A stretch of DNA of 64,000 nucleotides, taken from positions 577,259-641,258 of the forward strand of contig JAFDWQ010000003.1 in NCBI GenBank assembly GCA_018268395.1, in the 5' to 3' direction. Below, one piece after another: positions 44,366 through 53,330 of the stretch. Within the stretch, counting starts at the first letter, position 1; every line of letters begins with the position of its first letter. Source of the DNA: Armatimonadota bacterium (lineage in GTDB: Bacteria; Armatimonadota; Fimbriimonadia; Fimbriimonadales; Fimbriimonadaceae). The translations under genes and the position numbers were made by a program. The notes beneath the pieces were generated by a model. That model did no database searches, had not been told where the DNA came from, and saw nothing but the letters and a program-made list of their open reading frames with translations.

Positions 44366-45631
44366 ATGAGCATTTCCGAACAAGGCAACTGGGGGGCCGC
44401 GAAGCGGTTCCGCCTGATCATCCGCGAACAAGGGCAGTCGCGCGAGATGGGGGGCAACGAAATGAGCCTCGCCGTCGGGATCGTGGACAACATCATGATG
44501 AACGCGCTCGACCTTAAGGCGAGCGACATCCACCTCCAACCCGAGCGGGATCAGCTCCGGATCCGGTTCCGTCAAGACGGCATCTTGCACGACAACGGCC
44601 AGCTTCCGCCGGAGCAGGCGCAAAACGTGCTCGCACGTCTCAAATTGTCCGCCGGGATGCGCATCGACGAGCAGCGCGAGCCGCAAGACGGCCGCATCGA
44701 CATGGAATATGACGACCGCAAGCTGAGCGCCCGCGCGTCGTGCATCCCTTGTCTGAACGGCGAGAAGTTCGTCATGCGTCTTCTCGACCCCCAGGCGATG
44801 AAGGTCGACCTCAACGGCCTCGGCATGTCGGACGACGTCCGCGAACAGTGGAAAAACCTGATCCAAGTGCCTTACGGCCTGATCTTGGTCACCGGGCCGA
44901 CGGGTTCCGGTAAGACGTCGACGCTTTACGCCTCGCTCAACTTGCTCGACCGCAAGAAGCGCAACATCGTGACGGTCGAGGATCCGATCGAATACGAGTT
45001 CGACGACAACATCGCCCAGGTCCAAGTGACCGAACGCACACCCTTCCCGCGGGTCATGCGCGCGTTCCTGCGCCAAGACCCGGACGTCATGATGGTCGGT
45101 GAAATGCGCGACCCCGAGTCGCTCGCCATCGGCATCCAAGCCGGCTTGACGGGACACTTGGTGCTGTCCACCCTCCACACGAACAATGCCATCGAATCTA
45201 TCGGCCGTATGGTCGACATGAACGCCGAGCCGTACTTGATATCAGGCGTCCTCGTCGGGATCATGGCCCAGCGCCTTGTCCGCCGGAACTGCACGAAGTG
45301 CTCCGAACCGTTCCCTTATTCGCGTGACGAACTCGAAGAACTCGGCTGCACGGCGGCGGACATGCCGGGCGCAAAACTGCTCAAGGGCAAAGGTTGTCCG
45401 GAGTGCAACGGTTCCGGGTTCAAGGGCCGTATCGGCGTGTACGAACTCATCATCGGAGACCGTCCTCTTAAGCAGGCGATCCATGAAGGAGCTGGCTATC
45501 CCGAACTCTTGGCCGTCGCTAAAAAGCAAGGTTTCAAAACGATGCAAGAGGACGGCAAGAACAAAGTCCTGGCCGGAGTGACGACTCCGGACGAAGTCAT
45601 CAAAGCCGTCTCGACGCAAGCCGTGGAATGA
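44366..45631 (+). CDS. GspE/PilB-family secretion or pilus ATPase, short form
   Basis: The 421-residue product is the core of a type II secretion/type IV pilus ATPase: Walker A GPTGSGKTSTLYASL, Asp box VTVEDPIEYEF, Walker B and His motifs LVLSTLHTNNA, and a tetra-Cys zinc site (CTKC and CPEC). This last site marks the GspE/PilB (assembly) class, not PilT. The usual N1 domain is missing, so it starts almost directly at the N2/core (ALDLKASDIHLQP). ATG 44366 is preferred to the TTG at 44360. No other pilus or secretion genes are adjacent, so its partners are encoded elsewhere. Confidence 0.88.
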   Translation: MSISEQGNWGAAKRFRLIIREQGQSREMGGNEMSLAVGIVDNIMMNALDLKASDIHLQPERDQLRIRFRQDGILHDNGQLPPEQAQNVLARLKLSAGMRIDEQREPQDGRIDMEYDDRKLSARASCIPCLNGEKFVMRLLDPQAMKVDLNGLGMSDDVREQWKNLIQVPYGLILVTGPTGSGKTSTLYASLNLLDRKKRNIVTVEDPIEYEFDDNIAQVQVTERTPFPRVMRAFLRQDPDVMMVGEMRDPESLAIGIQAGLTGHLVLSTLHTNNAIESIGRMVDMNAEPYLISGVLVGIMAQRLVRRNCTKCSEPFPYSRDELEELGCTAADMPGAKLLKGKGCPECNGSGFKGRIGVYELIIGDRPLKQAIHEGAGYPELLAVAKKQGFKTMQEDGKNKVLAGVTTPDEVIKAVSTQAVE

Positions 45632-45659
45632 TCCTGGGGGGTCGGAACGGGTTTTGACG

Positions 45660-45695
45660 GCCATGACGTTCGCTTGTGAGTGCGGTCGTCATGGC
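45660..45695 (+). terminator. Weak inverted repeat between convergent genes
   Basis: A 9-bp perfect inverted repeat (gccatgacg and cgtcatggc, loop 18 bases) lies between the ATPase stop and the convergent DUF6438 gene. It may act as a terminator, but the loop is long and there is no T-tract. Confidence 0.3.
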
Positions 45696-45741
45696 TCTGT
45701 CTCCTTTCGTCTCCGAGCTGGCCGACGGGATGAGACGAAGG

Positions 45742-46218
45742 CTATGACGGGACTTTTTCGAGTCCACGGACGTTGTAGAGCATCCCGTCGATCATCGTTT
45801 CGATCATCCACAGTTCGTCCGGCGCCTTTCGGCCGTAACGATGGACCGTACGGACGCCTTTGTCGGTCGTGACCCGGACATACTGGTGCGACTGGTCCGT
45901 GATCGGTTCAGAATAGTCCTTGTCGAGTTTCCAGAATCCGAGTGTGTCTAACGCCTTGGCCAGTTTCGCAACCTCTTCAGGCGCCACTTTCCCTTCGTAC
46001 TCCCCGGTCTTATCGACGTAGCGTTTACCAGAGAAGTGGACGGTCCCGTCCGACTTGAACGTGACAGTGTACACAGGGCATCCGCCGAAACAGGGCGTCC
46101 GTTCGAGCGAGATTTCTCGGACGTCGCGTGACGCTTCGTGCTGGCGGATTCCTGCGGCGCAACAGGCGGCGAGGCCGAGCGAAGCGGCCCAGGCGAACGT
46201 CCGTGGAGAGACCTTCAT
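45742..46218 (-). CDS. DUF6438-type lipoprotein
   Basis: The 158-residue product has a lipoprotein-like signal (SLGLAACC) and the family hallmark LERTPCFGGCPVYTVTF, followed by SDGTVHFSGKRYV. The two Cys of FGGCP flank a short loop and may form a disulphide. Later residues resemble the family's short helices. Function unknown. It converges with the ATPase gene and is divergent from the NTF2-like gene, with 125 bases between. Confidence 0.8.
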   Translation of the reverse strand: MKVSPRTFAWAASLGLAACCAAGIRQHEASRDVREISLERTPCFGGCPVYTVTFKSDGTVHFSGKRYVDKTGEYEGKVAPEEVAKLAKALDTLGFWKLDKDYSEPITDQSHQYVRVTTDKGVRTVHRYGRKAPDELWMIETMIDGMLYNVRGLEKVPS

Positions 46219-46343
46219 GCTTCCTATGACGCGCGGGACCGCACTCCGTCAGACCTTCAGGGGCCAAAGGGCGAACGAGGTTCAGGCGATCGTCATGTGC
46301 GTGCGTGCATCTTGTCAGTCCTGTGATCGACACTCGACGCGTC

Positions 46344-46754
46344 ATGAGCACCACGGCACCCTTGTCCTCAAACCTGAAAACGGTCTTGGCGGTCTACGAC
46401 GCCTTTGGCCGGAACGATGTTCCGACGATACTGGGCCACTTGCACGAAAACGTCGCCTGGACGTGTCGCTTCGACCCTGTCGTACCCTGGGGCGGAAACT
46501 GGACCGGACGGGAAGGTGCGGCGGCATTCTTTCGCACACTCGACGAATCAGTAGAGGTTATGGCATTTGAAGTTATCGAAAACGTCGCCAAAGGAGAAAC
46601 GGTCGTCTCACTTGGGACGTTCACGTGCAAGGTCCGTTCGACAGGCAAGACGTCCCATACACGATGGGCCTTTGTTTGGAGGTTCGAGCAGGGTTCGGTC
46701 GTCAGCTATGAACAGTTCCATGACCCGGCGATCGCTGAGGCGTTCAAGCCTTGA
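46344..46754 (+). CDS. NTF2/SnoaL-like protein
   Basis: The 136-residue product is a cone-shaped NTF2-fold protein of the SnoaL type: LAVYDAFGRNDVPTILGHLH, VAWTCRFDPVVPWGGNWTG, and the TRWAFVWRFEQGSVVSYEQF end. Such proteins include small-molecule isomerases and binding proteins; nothing here fixes the ligand. Its end overlaps the end of the convergent surE gene by 11 bases. Confidence 0.85.
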   Translation: MSTTAPLSSNLKTVLAVYDAFGRNDVPTILGHLHENVAWTCRFDPVVPWGGNWTGREGAAAFFRTLDESVEVMAFEVIENVAKGETVVSLGTFTCKVRSTGKTSHTRWAFVWRFEQGSVVSYEQFHDPAIAEAFKP

Positions 46755-47514
46755 CGGCCGCTGCTCGGACTTTCCAGGCTTCAAGGACCTTTCGGTCCGT
46801 CCAATCCAGGCTGACAGGTGTCAGGGAGACATGACTCTTCGTGACGGCCCAGACGTCGGTTTCGGCCTCGTCCGGCCGCATCACGACGACTCCTCCCTGC
46901 CAATAATAGGGCCGTCCCCAAGGGTCTTCCCGCCGTTCCACGCGGTCCTGATAGATCCGCTGTCCCATGCCGACGAACTTATGGCCTTCGATCTCTTCGT
47001 ACGCGAGTGCTGGAACATTGACGTTCAGGAAGCACATCTCGGGCAAGGGAAGGCTCGCCAAAAGCGCCCAGTTCTCTCGGAGCCAAGTGGCACCCGTCTC
47101 GTAGTGGAAGGGAGCGCCGTCGGCGAAGACGCACATGCTGAGCGCATAGGACCGGATTCCGTTGATGCACCCCTCCATGGCTCCTGCGACGGTTCCGCTA
47201 TAGGTGACGTCGAACCCGAGGTTCGGGCCGTTGTTGATCCCGCTCAGCACGAGGTCGCACCCCTCGGGCCAGGCGACCGTCAAGCCGACGTTCACACAAT
47301 CGACCGGGACGCCGTTGACCTCGTACGCCTCGTGGCCGTCGACGTCGCAAGTTCGGACGCGGAGTGGCTCGCGCATGGTCATGGCGTGACCGCAGGCGCT
47401 GCGCTCCCGGTCGGGAGCGACGATCTTCACGTCACCGAAGCGGGCGGCGACGTCGGCGAGGTGTCGGATGCCTTCGGCCCGGACACCGTCGTCGTTCGTC
47501 ACCAGGATGCGCAT
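46744..47514 (-). CDS. surE: 5'/3'-nucleotidase SurE
   Basis: SurE is a survival phosphatase that dephosphorylates nucleoside 5'- and 3'-monophosphates and exopolyphosphate. The 256 residues have the metal-binding N-terminus ILVTNDDGVRAEG, APDRERSACGHAMTMREPL, the NGVPVDCVNVGL segment and the LVLSGINNGPNLGFDVTYSG site. Start ATG 47514 is clean; the much longer open frame extends into noncoding sequence. It is 23 bases downstream of the HD-GYP gene on the same strand, so co-transcription is likely. Confidence 0.94.
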   Translation of the reverse strand: MRILVTNDDGVRAEGIRHLADVAARFGDVKIVAPDRERSACGHAMTMREPLRVRTCDVDGHEAYEVNGVPVDCVNVGLTVAWPEGCDLVLSGINNGPNLGFDVTYSGTVAGAMEGCINGIRSYALSMCVFADGAPFHYETGATWLRENWALLASLPLPEMCFLNVNVPALAYEEIEGHKFVGMGQRIYQDRVERREDPWGRPYYWQGGVVVMRPDEAETDVWAVTKSHVSLTPVSLDWTDRKVLEAWKVRAAAVKA

Positions 47515-47537
47515 CCGGCGAGCATACCGGGCGGACT

Positions 47538-48926
47538 TTACGCTGCTTTGCGCGCGTCGGACGTCCGCTTCGGTTCGAACTCGTCCTTGATGGCCTTGAT
47601 CCGGGGCAGGACCGAGAGGAACGCGTCTACGACGACCGGGTCGAAGTGGGTGCCCGCGCCGTTCCGGATCTCGTGGGCCGCTTCCTCGACGGACCAGGCG
47701 CGCTTGTAAGGGCGTGGAGACGTCAGGGCGTCGAAAACGTCGCAAACGGCCGCGATCCGGCCCGAGAGAGGGATCTCTTGACCTTTCAGACCGTTCGGAT
47801 AGCCTTTGCCGTCCCAACGCTCGTGGTGCGTGAGCGCGATCTGCTCGGCCGTTTGGACGAGCTTGTTGTCGCTCCCGATCAGGATATCGGCGCCGATAAG
47901 CGTGTGCAACTTGAGCCGTTCGTACTCCTCTTCGGTCAGCTTGCCCGGCTTCAGGAGGATTTCGTCTCCGATCCCGATCTTGCCGATATCGTGCATCGGA
48001 GCGGCCGTCAAAATGATCTTGCACTCTTCTTCCGGCAGTCCGATCGACTCGGCGACGGCCTCGCAATAGCGGGCCATCCGGACGACGTGGGCACCGGTTC
48101 CACCGTCACGCTGCTCGGTCGCCCGGACGAGACGTTCGATGATCTCGCCCTTGCTCCGCTCGAGCTCTTGTCGCGCGTGGACGCGCTCCGTGATGTCCTC
48201 GACGAGGACAAGGAACCGGGAGTGCTTCCCGCGCGAGTCGAGCGGGCTCGACCAGAACCACCGGGAATGGCCTTCGCCCGTACTCCGGGAATGCGACTTC
48301 GTCTGAAGGACCGCCCTTGACTTTCGGCCGTGCTGCAACTCTTCGAGCAGCATCCGGATGTCCAGGCCGTCCTTTTCGTCGAAGAACACGCCCGCCAGCT
48401 CGAAGAGGTTCTTGCCGACGGCGTCTTTGGCGGAGATGCCGAAGATGGCCTCGGCCGATCCGGCCCAGAGCCGGACTTCGTAGTCCTCGTAAAGCTCGAT
48501 GACGCCTAAGGGCGTGTTCATCAAGTGCTTTTGAAGCGCGTCGGCGTTCCGGTTGGCGCTTTGCCGCAAGAGGGCCCCGGTTATGGCCAGGATCGGCGCG
48601 GCCACAGCCACGAAACCGCATTCGACCACGTTCGACAAGACGGTGTGATCGGTTCCGGGCCGACCGGCCAGGAAGACCAAGGCATAAGCCACCGCGATGA
48701 GGCTGCACAGGATCGCCGAGTTCAGGCTCGTCAGATAGCCCGCGACGACCACGAAGACGAGGATGAGCGGGGCCGGATCCGGCAGATCGGGAAAGTGTGT
48801 CGTCAGGTTTTGGACGACAGAGATGCCGAGCAAGACGACGATCGGGCCGACGGCGTCGCGCCATAGCGCTCTCCCTCGGCTCTTCGACAGGAACGGATTG
48901 CCCTCTTGAACTGAATCGGATCTCAT
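47538..48926 (-). CDS. PAS-HD-GYP protein, probable cyclic-di-GMP phosphodiesterase
   Basis: The 462-residue product has four N-terminal membrane segments (about residues 25-115), then a PAS domain (LWAGSAEAIFGISAKDAVGK), a coiled-coil linker, and a C-terminal HD-GYP domain. Motifs present: APMHDIGKIGIGDEILLKPG, LTHHERWDGKGYPNGL, AAVCDVFDALTSPRPY. HD-GYP domains hydrolyse cyclic-di-GMP to pGpG/GMP. The full HD and GYP motifs argue for activity. A PilZ receptor is encoded near 27.5 kb. The 233 bases upstream contain no gene I can support. Confidence 0.93.
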   Translation of the reverse strand: MRSDSVQEGNPFLSKSRGRALWRDAVGPIVVLLGISVVQNLTTHFPDLPDPAPLILVFVVVAGYLTSLNSAILCSLIAVAYALVFLAGRPGTDHTVLSNVVECGFVAVAAPILAITGALLRQSANRNADALQKHLMNTPLGVIELYEDYEVRLWAGSAEAIFGISAKDAVGKNLFELAGVFFDEKDGLDIRMLLEELQHGRKSRAVLQTKSHSRSTGEGHSRWFWSSPLDSRGKHSRFLVLVEDITERVHARQELERSKGEIIERLVRATEQRDGGTGAHVVRMARYCEAVAESIGLPEEECKIILTAAPMHDIGKIGIGDEILLKPGKLTEEEYERLKLHTLIGADILIGSDNKLVQTAEQIALTHHERWDGKGYPNGLKGQEIPLSGRIAAVCDVFDALTSPRPYKRAWSVEEAAHEIRNGAGTHFDPVVVDAFLSVLPRIKAIKDEFEPKRTSDARKAA

Positions 48927-49159
48927 GCCTAGTGGCCGGACAGTCCGAAGACCGTCCTCCTTTTTATCGGCGGTTTGGGCTCCGTTCGCTACTCGGCACG
49001 TCTCGGAACGGACTCAAAGTCTCTCAGGCCACGGCCGTGCCCGAATGCGATCCGAGTTCGGATCGGCGGACTAGCGCCCGGGTATGCGCCGATGGTTGAC
49101 GGCCAAAAAGGGGACACCGGCTCGAACCGGACGGTCTTCGGCCTTGCCGGAACAGGTCG

Positions 49160-50455
49160 TCAGCCGAGTCCGATGGCCCGTCCGACCTCGCCCACAAGGT
49201 AGAAGCTGCCCGTGACCACGATCAGGTCGGGTCGTGACGCCATCGCCGCCTGTAGGCCCTCCGAGACGTCGGCATGCGAGAAGGAACGCGGGAACAACCA
49301 GCCAGCCTCGCTTTGAAGGTCCTCTGGACTCCTCGTGCGGTGGAAGTCGATCGGGACGAACCGCACCTCGTCCACGATCCGTGACAGGGGTTCGTAGAAC
49401 CCGGCGGGCTTGTGCCCTTCCAACATCCCCGTCAGGAGCACGATCCGCCCAGGCTCTTCGGGTAGGGACGCCAGGCTTTCGCACAACGCTTGGGAGGATT
49501 CGGCGTTGTGGGCGCCGTCAAGGAGGAACCTTTGACCGTTCCAAACGGCCGACTGCATCCTCCCAGGCGCCGTCGCCCGGGAGCAGCCGTGGGGCACCTT
49601 TCGAGGCTCGCGCATCGCTCCTGCCGCTTCGACGGCCGCAATGGCGACCGCCATGTTGTGCGGCTGGACGGACCCTTGGATGCCTGGGATCAGTCTCTCG
49701 AACGAACCGCCCGGTGTCTGGACCCGGAAGCCGTCGAAGCCCGTGCTCACTCCAAAGTCGCGACCGACCCGCCAAAGCGGGGCCTGGTTGATTTTGGCGA
49801 TCGTCTCAATGGCCAAGAACGCCTCCTCCGGAACGTCGCCTACGACGACGGGCCGACCTTCCTTGATCACGCCCGCTTTTTCGATCGCGATGCGCGCGTG
49901 CGATTCCCCGAGAATGTGCGTGTGGTCGAGTCCGATGCTGACGATCGCGCAACTGGCAGGCGACTCGATCACGTTCGTCGCGTCCAAACGACCACCCAGA
50001 CCGACTTCCAGAGCCACATAGTCCGCCTTCATCCTCGACCAGTAGAGGAACCCCATGGCCGTTTTGAACTCGAACTCCGTCGGGCCCTCGAACTCGGTCG
50101 GTTCTAGACTCTCGGCGATCGGCCAGACCTCTTCGACCAACCCGGCGAAGTGTCCGGGGGGAATGAGCCGGTTGCGGTCAGGATCGGTAGGGTCCGTGAA
50201 CTGGATCCGTTCCCGCACGGAAAAGACGTACGGGCTGAAATAGGCGCCCGTCCTCCAGCCTTGTTCGATGAGAAGGCTCTGGACGAACGCGGTGACGCTG
50301 CCCTTTCCGTTCGTACCGGCGATGTGGACGAAGCGGGGCCAATGCCCGATATCGAGCCGTCGGACTAACTCGCGCATCCGGTCGAGTTCGAGCCGCCAGC
50401 CTTTGTTCTGGAGACTGGAGACTCGGGCGACGGCCTCGTCGAAGCTCAGCGGCAT
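49160..50455 (-). CDS. folC: Folylpolyglutamate synthase / dihydrofolate synthase
   Basis: FolC adds glutamate to dihydropteroate and to reduced folates. The 431-residue protein has the Mur-ligase P-loop HIAGTNGKGSVTAFV, the AYFSPYVFSVRERIQ segment, VGLGGRLDATN, and the C-terminal FLLDGAHN. All catalytic blocks are intact. Start ATG 50455 (MPLSFDEAV) is normal for the family. It is divergent from the redoxin gene, with 78 bases between. The window has no other folate gene except that TrmFO consumes methylene-folate. Confidence 0.93.
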   Translation of the reverse strand: MPLSFDEAVARVSSLQNKGWRLELDRMRELVRRLDIGHWPRFVHIAGTNGKGSVTAFVQSLLIEQGWRTGAYFSPYVFSVRERIQFTDPTDPDRNRLIPPGHFAGLVEEVWPIAESLEPTEFEGPTEFEFKTAMGFLYWSRMKADYVALEVGLGGRLDATNVIESPASCAIVSIGLDHTHILGESHARIAIEKAGVIKEGRPVVVGDVPEEAFLAIETIAKINQAPLWRVGRDFGVSTGFDGFRVQTPGGSFERLIPGIQGSVQPHNMAVAIAAVEAAGAMREPRKVPHGCSRATAPGRMQSAVWNGQRFLLDGAHNAESSQALCESLASLPEEPGRIVLLTGMLEGHKPAGFYEPLSRIVDEVRFVPIDFHRTRSPEDLQSEAGWLFPRSFSHADVSEGLQAAMASRPDLIVVTGSFYLVGEVGRAIGLG

Positions 50456-50533
50456 ACGGAGAGCGGGGAGGGTACCTTCGCACTGAGGGGCCGATGAAAC
50501 CGGACCCGTGGCTCCGCGTCTGGAACCTCACGG

Positions 50534-51031
50534 ATGCTCACGACCCTTGTCCTCGCCGCACAGGCCCGGCCGCTCGTCCCCGCTGGCCCGCCGGTCCCCT
50601 TTCCCGTCCTCCGTGCCGAAAGCTGGATGGGTGCGGCCGACCCGTTCAACGTTCGGAACGCCAAGGGCAAAGTCGTCCTCGTCCATTTCACGCCGACCTT
50701 CTGTTGTGGCTACGACCACGCGGCCAAGCTCGTCCGTCAGGCTCTGGACAGATATGGGAGGAAAGGACTGACGGCTTTCGGGGTGTTCTCCGGGACGTTG
50801 GACGGCGAGCAGACGAGAATCTGGACCGACGTCCAGAGGCACGTTCCCGTGAACTGGCCCGTGATGGTCGACAAAGACGGAGCGACGACCAAGGCCCTGT
50901 TCCCGACCGAAGGCGAAGTCCAGTATTCGTTCAGCTTCATCGACCGTAAAGGGTCGTACCGGAAGTTCCGGTTCGAAAAGCTCGACGACGTCTTCCCCGC
51001 AATCGAAAAGCTGTTAGCCGAGAGGGCTTAA
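50534..51031 (+). CDS. Exported thioredoxin-fold (redoxin-like) protein
   Basis: The 165-residue product has a short hydrophobic N-terminus and a thioredoxin fold of the TlpA/AhpC type: KGKVVLVHFTPTFCCGYDHA, then NWPVMVDKDGATTKAL. Only adjacent cysteines (FCCGYD) occupy the active-site loop instead of CxxC, so classic disulphide chemistry is uncertain. Its end overlaps the stop of the following convergent gene by four bases. Confidence 0.75.
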   Translation: MLTTLVLAAQARPLVPAGPPVPFPVLRAESWMGAADPFNVRNAKGKVVLVHFTPTFCCGYDHAAKLVRQALDRYGRKGLTAFGVFSGTLDGEQTRIWTDVQRHVPVNWPVMVDKDGATTKALFPTEGEVQYSFSFIDRKGSYRKFRFEKLDDVFPAIEKLLAERA

Positions 51032-51630
51032 CGCGGTCGGGTGAGCAAGAACTGGACCAGCGCTCCGAGAAGACCGCTTCCGAGGGCGATGCCGACCACG
51101 AACAGCTTGTCCTTGAGTCGGGAAAAGCCGGGCGCGGAGGGCTTGTTCAGCCGGACGTCCGAGAGATGGAACGACGCCTGTTCCGTCCAACCGTCCGTGA
51201 CGCGGACCATCAGGTTTTCCGGGTCGTAACCGACGACTTTGCAGTTCCACCACCCCCAATTCGGCCAAGGGCAGCAAAGGGTCTGTCCCGGCATGACGGA
51301 CAACGGTTTGACGTCCGTGCGGGGGACGCTCGCTTCGCCGCCTTTAAGGAACCTGACTTTGACCGAATGGGGCCCGACGTCCAGCGTCCTGGCGACGTAC
51401 TGGTGTCCGTCGCTGGAGGTCACGAAGGCGAGCTCGCCCTCGGTCAAGGGTCTCTCCGTCGCGCTGATACGCTCGCGCAAGGCCTGCAAGATCGCGTCCC
51501 GGGATACACCGGACTCTTCCGCCGCAACGATCAGTTCTTGGACCTCGGAACGTGTTTCGATCTCGACCGAACTCTGTTGCTGGATCTCTTCGGCTCTGAC
51601 CAAGAGCTCGCGTAACGTTTCTTGCTGCAT
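51028..51630 (-). CDS. Membrane-anchored protein with a coiled-coil N-terminus and beta domain
   Basis: The 200-residue product has a charged helical N-terminus (MQQETLRELLVRAEEIQQQ), a beta-rich middle including GHQYVARTLDVGPHSVKVRF and a Trp/Cys-rich segment (CCPWPNWGWWNCKVVGYDP), and one C-terminal membrane segment (FVVGIALGSGLLGALVQF). The middle resembles an SH3/Tudor-like barrel, but no family was recognised. The ATG at 51630 is chosen; a GTG at 51663 is possible. It is downstream of dapL on the same strand with 48 bases between. Confidence 0.6.
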   Translation of the reverse strand: MQQETLRELLVRAEEIQQQSSVEIETRSEVQELIVAAEESGVSRDAILQALRERISATERPLTEGELAFVTSSDGHQYVARTLDVGPHSVKVRFLKGGEASVPRTDVKPLSVMPGQTLCCPWPNWGWWNCKVVGYDPENLMVRVTDGWTEQASFHLSDVRLNKPSAPGFSRLKDKLFVVGIALGSGLLGALVQFLLTRPR

Positions 51631-51678
51631 CGCCTGGCTTTGTCCACTTAGAAGGGCCGTCACAGCACGAAGACGGTC

Positions 51679-52875
51679 CTAGACCGCGCTCGGTTGCGGG
51701 ATCAGCCCGGACGCCGCGATCCGTTTGACCGCCTCCGCGAACCGCTCTCCTTCTTTGTCCCCGACCAACGTGAGGCTCATCCGGACGTATCCCTCGCCCT
51801 CCGTCCCGTACCCGTTGCCCGGAATGACGAGTACATGGGCCTTCTCTAACAGCGCACCCGCGAACTCTGCGCTCGACATGCCCTCTACGGGAACCTTGGC
51901 CCAAATGTAGAACGCCGCCTTCGGCCTGGTAACGTTCCAACCGATCGATCGGAGACCGTCGACCAGATTGTCCCGACGCTTCTGATAGAGGGCGATGGTG
52001 TCGTCGTTGGAAACGCTGTCCAGGGCGTGGGCTCCTGCTTCGGCAATGGCCGGAAAGGCCTTGCTGTCGATGTTCGACTTGAGCCGCTGCAAGACGGCGA
52101 CGGCGTCCGGGTTCCCGCAAGCGAACCCGAGCCTCCAGCCCGTCATGTTGTACATCTTGCTGAGCGAGTGGAACTCGATCGCGACGTCTTTGCCGCCCGG
52201 TACCTGAAGGACCGTCGGGTTCTTGTAACCGTCGTAACAGACCGTTCCGTACGCCATGTCGTTGACGGCGAGCACGTCGTGCTCGCGACAGAACGCGACG
52301 AGGTCGGCGTAAAACTCCGGCGTTGCCGTCGCGCCCGTCGGATTGTTCGGGTAACAGACGTAGAACAGCTTGGCCCGCTTGGCGACGTCGGTCGGGATTT
52401 CGCTCAAGTCGGGAAGAAAGCCGCGCTTCTCCATCAGAGGGACTTCGAACACGTCCGCCCCGGCCATGAGCGCGTTCACCTTGTAGACCGTGTAGGCAGG
52501 GTTCGGCACGATGACCGCGTCGCCCGGGTCTGCATACGCCCAGGCAAGGTGGGCGAGACCCTCTTTACTGCCGATGACCTGGCAAAAGTCCGTCCGCGGG
52601 TCGAGGGCGACTCCGAACTCGCGTCGATAGAACGCGGCGGCTGCGTCGAGAAACTTCAACCATCCGAGGGCGGTCTCGTCGTACCGGTGCGTGGAGGGGT
52701 CGTCGACGGCCCTCTTCAAGGCTTCGCGGACCGGGACCGGAGTCGGAAGGTCAGGGTCGCCGATACCAAGGTCGATAACGTCCGCGCCGCGGGCGATGGC
52801 TTCGCGTTTGATGCGGGCCATTTCGGAGAACAGGTACGGCGGGATCTTCTCGAGTCGTGTCGACGGCTTGGGCAC
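51679..52875 (-). CDS. dapL: LL-diaminopimelate aminotransferase (or related class I aminotransferase)
   Basis: This pyridoxal-phosphate enzyme probably converts tetrahydrodipicolinate to LL-diaminopimelate in one step, the short route to lysine and peptidoglycan. The 398 residues have IDLGIGDPDLPTPVPV near residue 33, the cofactor site SLSKMYNMTGWRLGF with its catalytic Lys, VCYPNNPTGATAT, and Arg in EGYVRMSL. Start GTG 52875 fits the family N-terminus (PSTRLEKIPPYLF). The DapL subfamily assignment is likely but not proven; related aminotransferases look similar. Confidence 0.85.
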   Translation of the reverse strand: MPKPSTRLEKIPPYLFSEMARIKREAIARGADVIDLGIGDPDLPTPVPVREALKRAVDDPSTHRYDETALGWLKFLDAAAAFYRREFGVALDPRTDFCQVIGSKEGLAHLAWAYADPGDAVIVPNPAYTVYKVNALMAGADVFEVPLMEKRGFLPDLSEIPTDVAKRAKLFYVCYPNNPTGATATPEFYADLVAFCREHDVLAVNDMAYGTVCYDGYKNPTVLQVPGGKDVAIEFHSLSKMYNMTGWRLGFACGNPDAVAVLQRLKSNIDSKAFPAIAEAGAHALDSVSNDDTIALYQKRRDNLVDGLRSIGWNVTRPKAAFYIWAKVPVEGMSSAEFAGALLEKAHVLVIPGNGYGTEGEGYVRMSLTLVGDKEGERFAEAVKRIAASGLIPQPSAV

Positions 52876-52925
52876 GGCGGGAGGATACCGGACCGACCAC
52901 TGGAACCAAGGAGATCGGCCGGACC

Positions 52926-53330
52926 CTAGAGCTCGCCCTTGTCCCGACGCCGCAACCGGAGGACGGGCAAAAGCGGCTCGTCCGCACGTACGGGCGTGCT
53001 CGAGTTGGCGAGCATGTTCTGGACCCGACGTTCGACCTCGGCCGCGTAGTCGTTCATCTGTTGCTCGCAATCGCGTTGCAGGTCCTCCATATCGTCGAGC
53101 AGCCGCAAGATGATTTCGACCCCGGCAAGGTTGACCCCCATCTGCTGGGTCAGCCGCTGGATGCGACGGACGCGGAGCACGTCTTCGTCGCTGTACAACC
53201 GGTTCTTGGCACCGACCCGGCTCGGGACGACCAGTCCGAGACGCTCATACTGTCGGAGCGTCTGCGGGTGGACGCCGCACAGTTCGGCCGCGACCCCGAT
53301 CATGTAGACCGGCCGCCCCGACGTCCTCAC
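52926..53330 (-). CDS. hspR: MerR-type heat-shock repressor HspR
   Basis: HspR represses chaperone genes by binding HAIR repeats. The 134-residue product has a MerR-type winged helix: [20 protein letters not shown], the wing [18 protein letters not shown], then a coiled-coil helix ([16 protein letters not shown]). Its GTG start overlaps the dnaJ stop (GTGA), so it is co-translated with DnaJ. A HAIR site precedes dnaJ, giving an autoregulated loop as in Actinobacteria. DnaK is thought to act as corepressor; no dnaK gene is in this window. Confidence 0.92.
   Translation of the reverse strand: MRTSGRPVYMIGVAAELCGVHPQTLRQYERLGLVVPSRVGAKNRLYSDEDVLRVRRIQRLTQQMGVNLAGVEIILRLLDDMEDLQRDCEQQMNDYAAEVERRVQNMLANSSTPVRADEPLLPVLRLRRRDKGEL

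Noticed and set aside
48927..49159. Cyclic-di-GMP riboswitch or small RNA upstream of the HD-GYP gene
   Set aside because: I could not match the known GEMM core motifs, and the region shows only scattered short inverted repeats.
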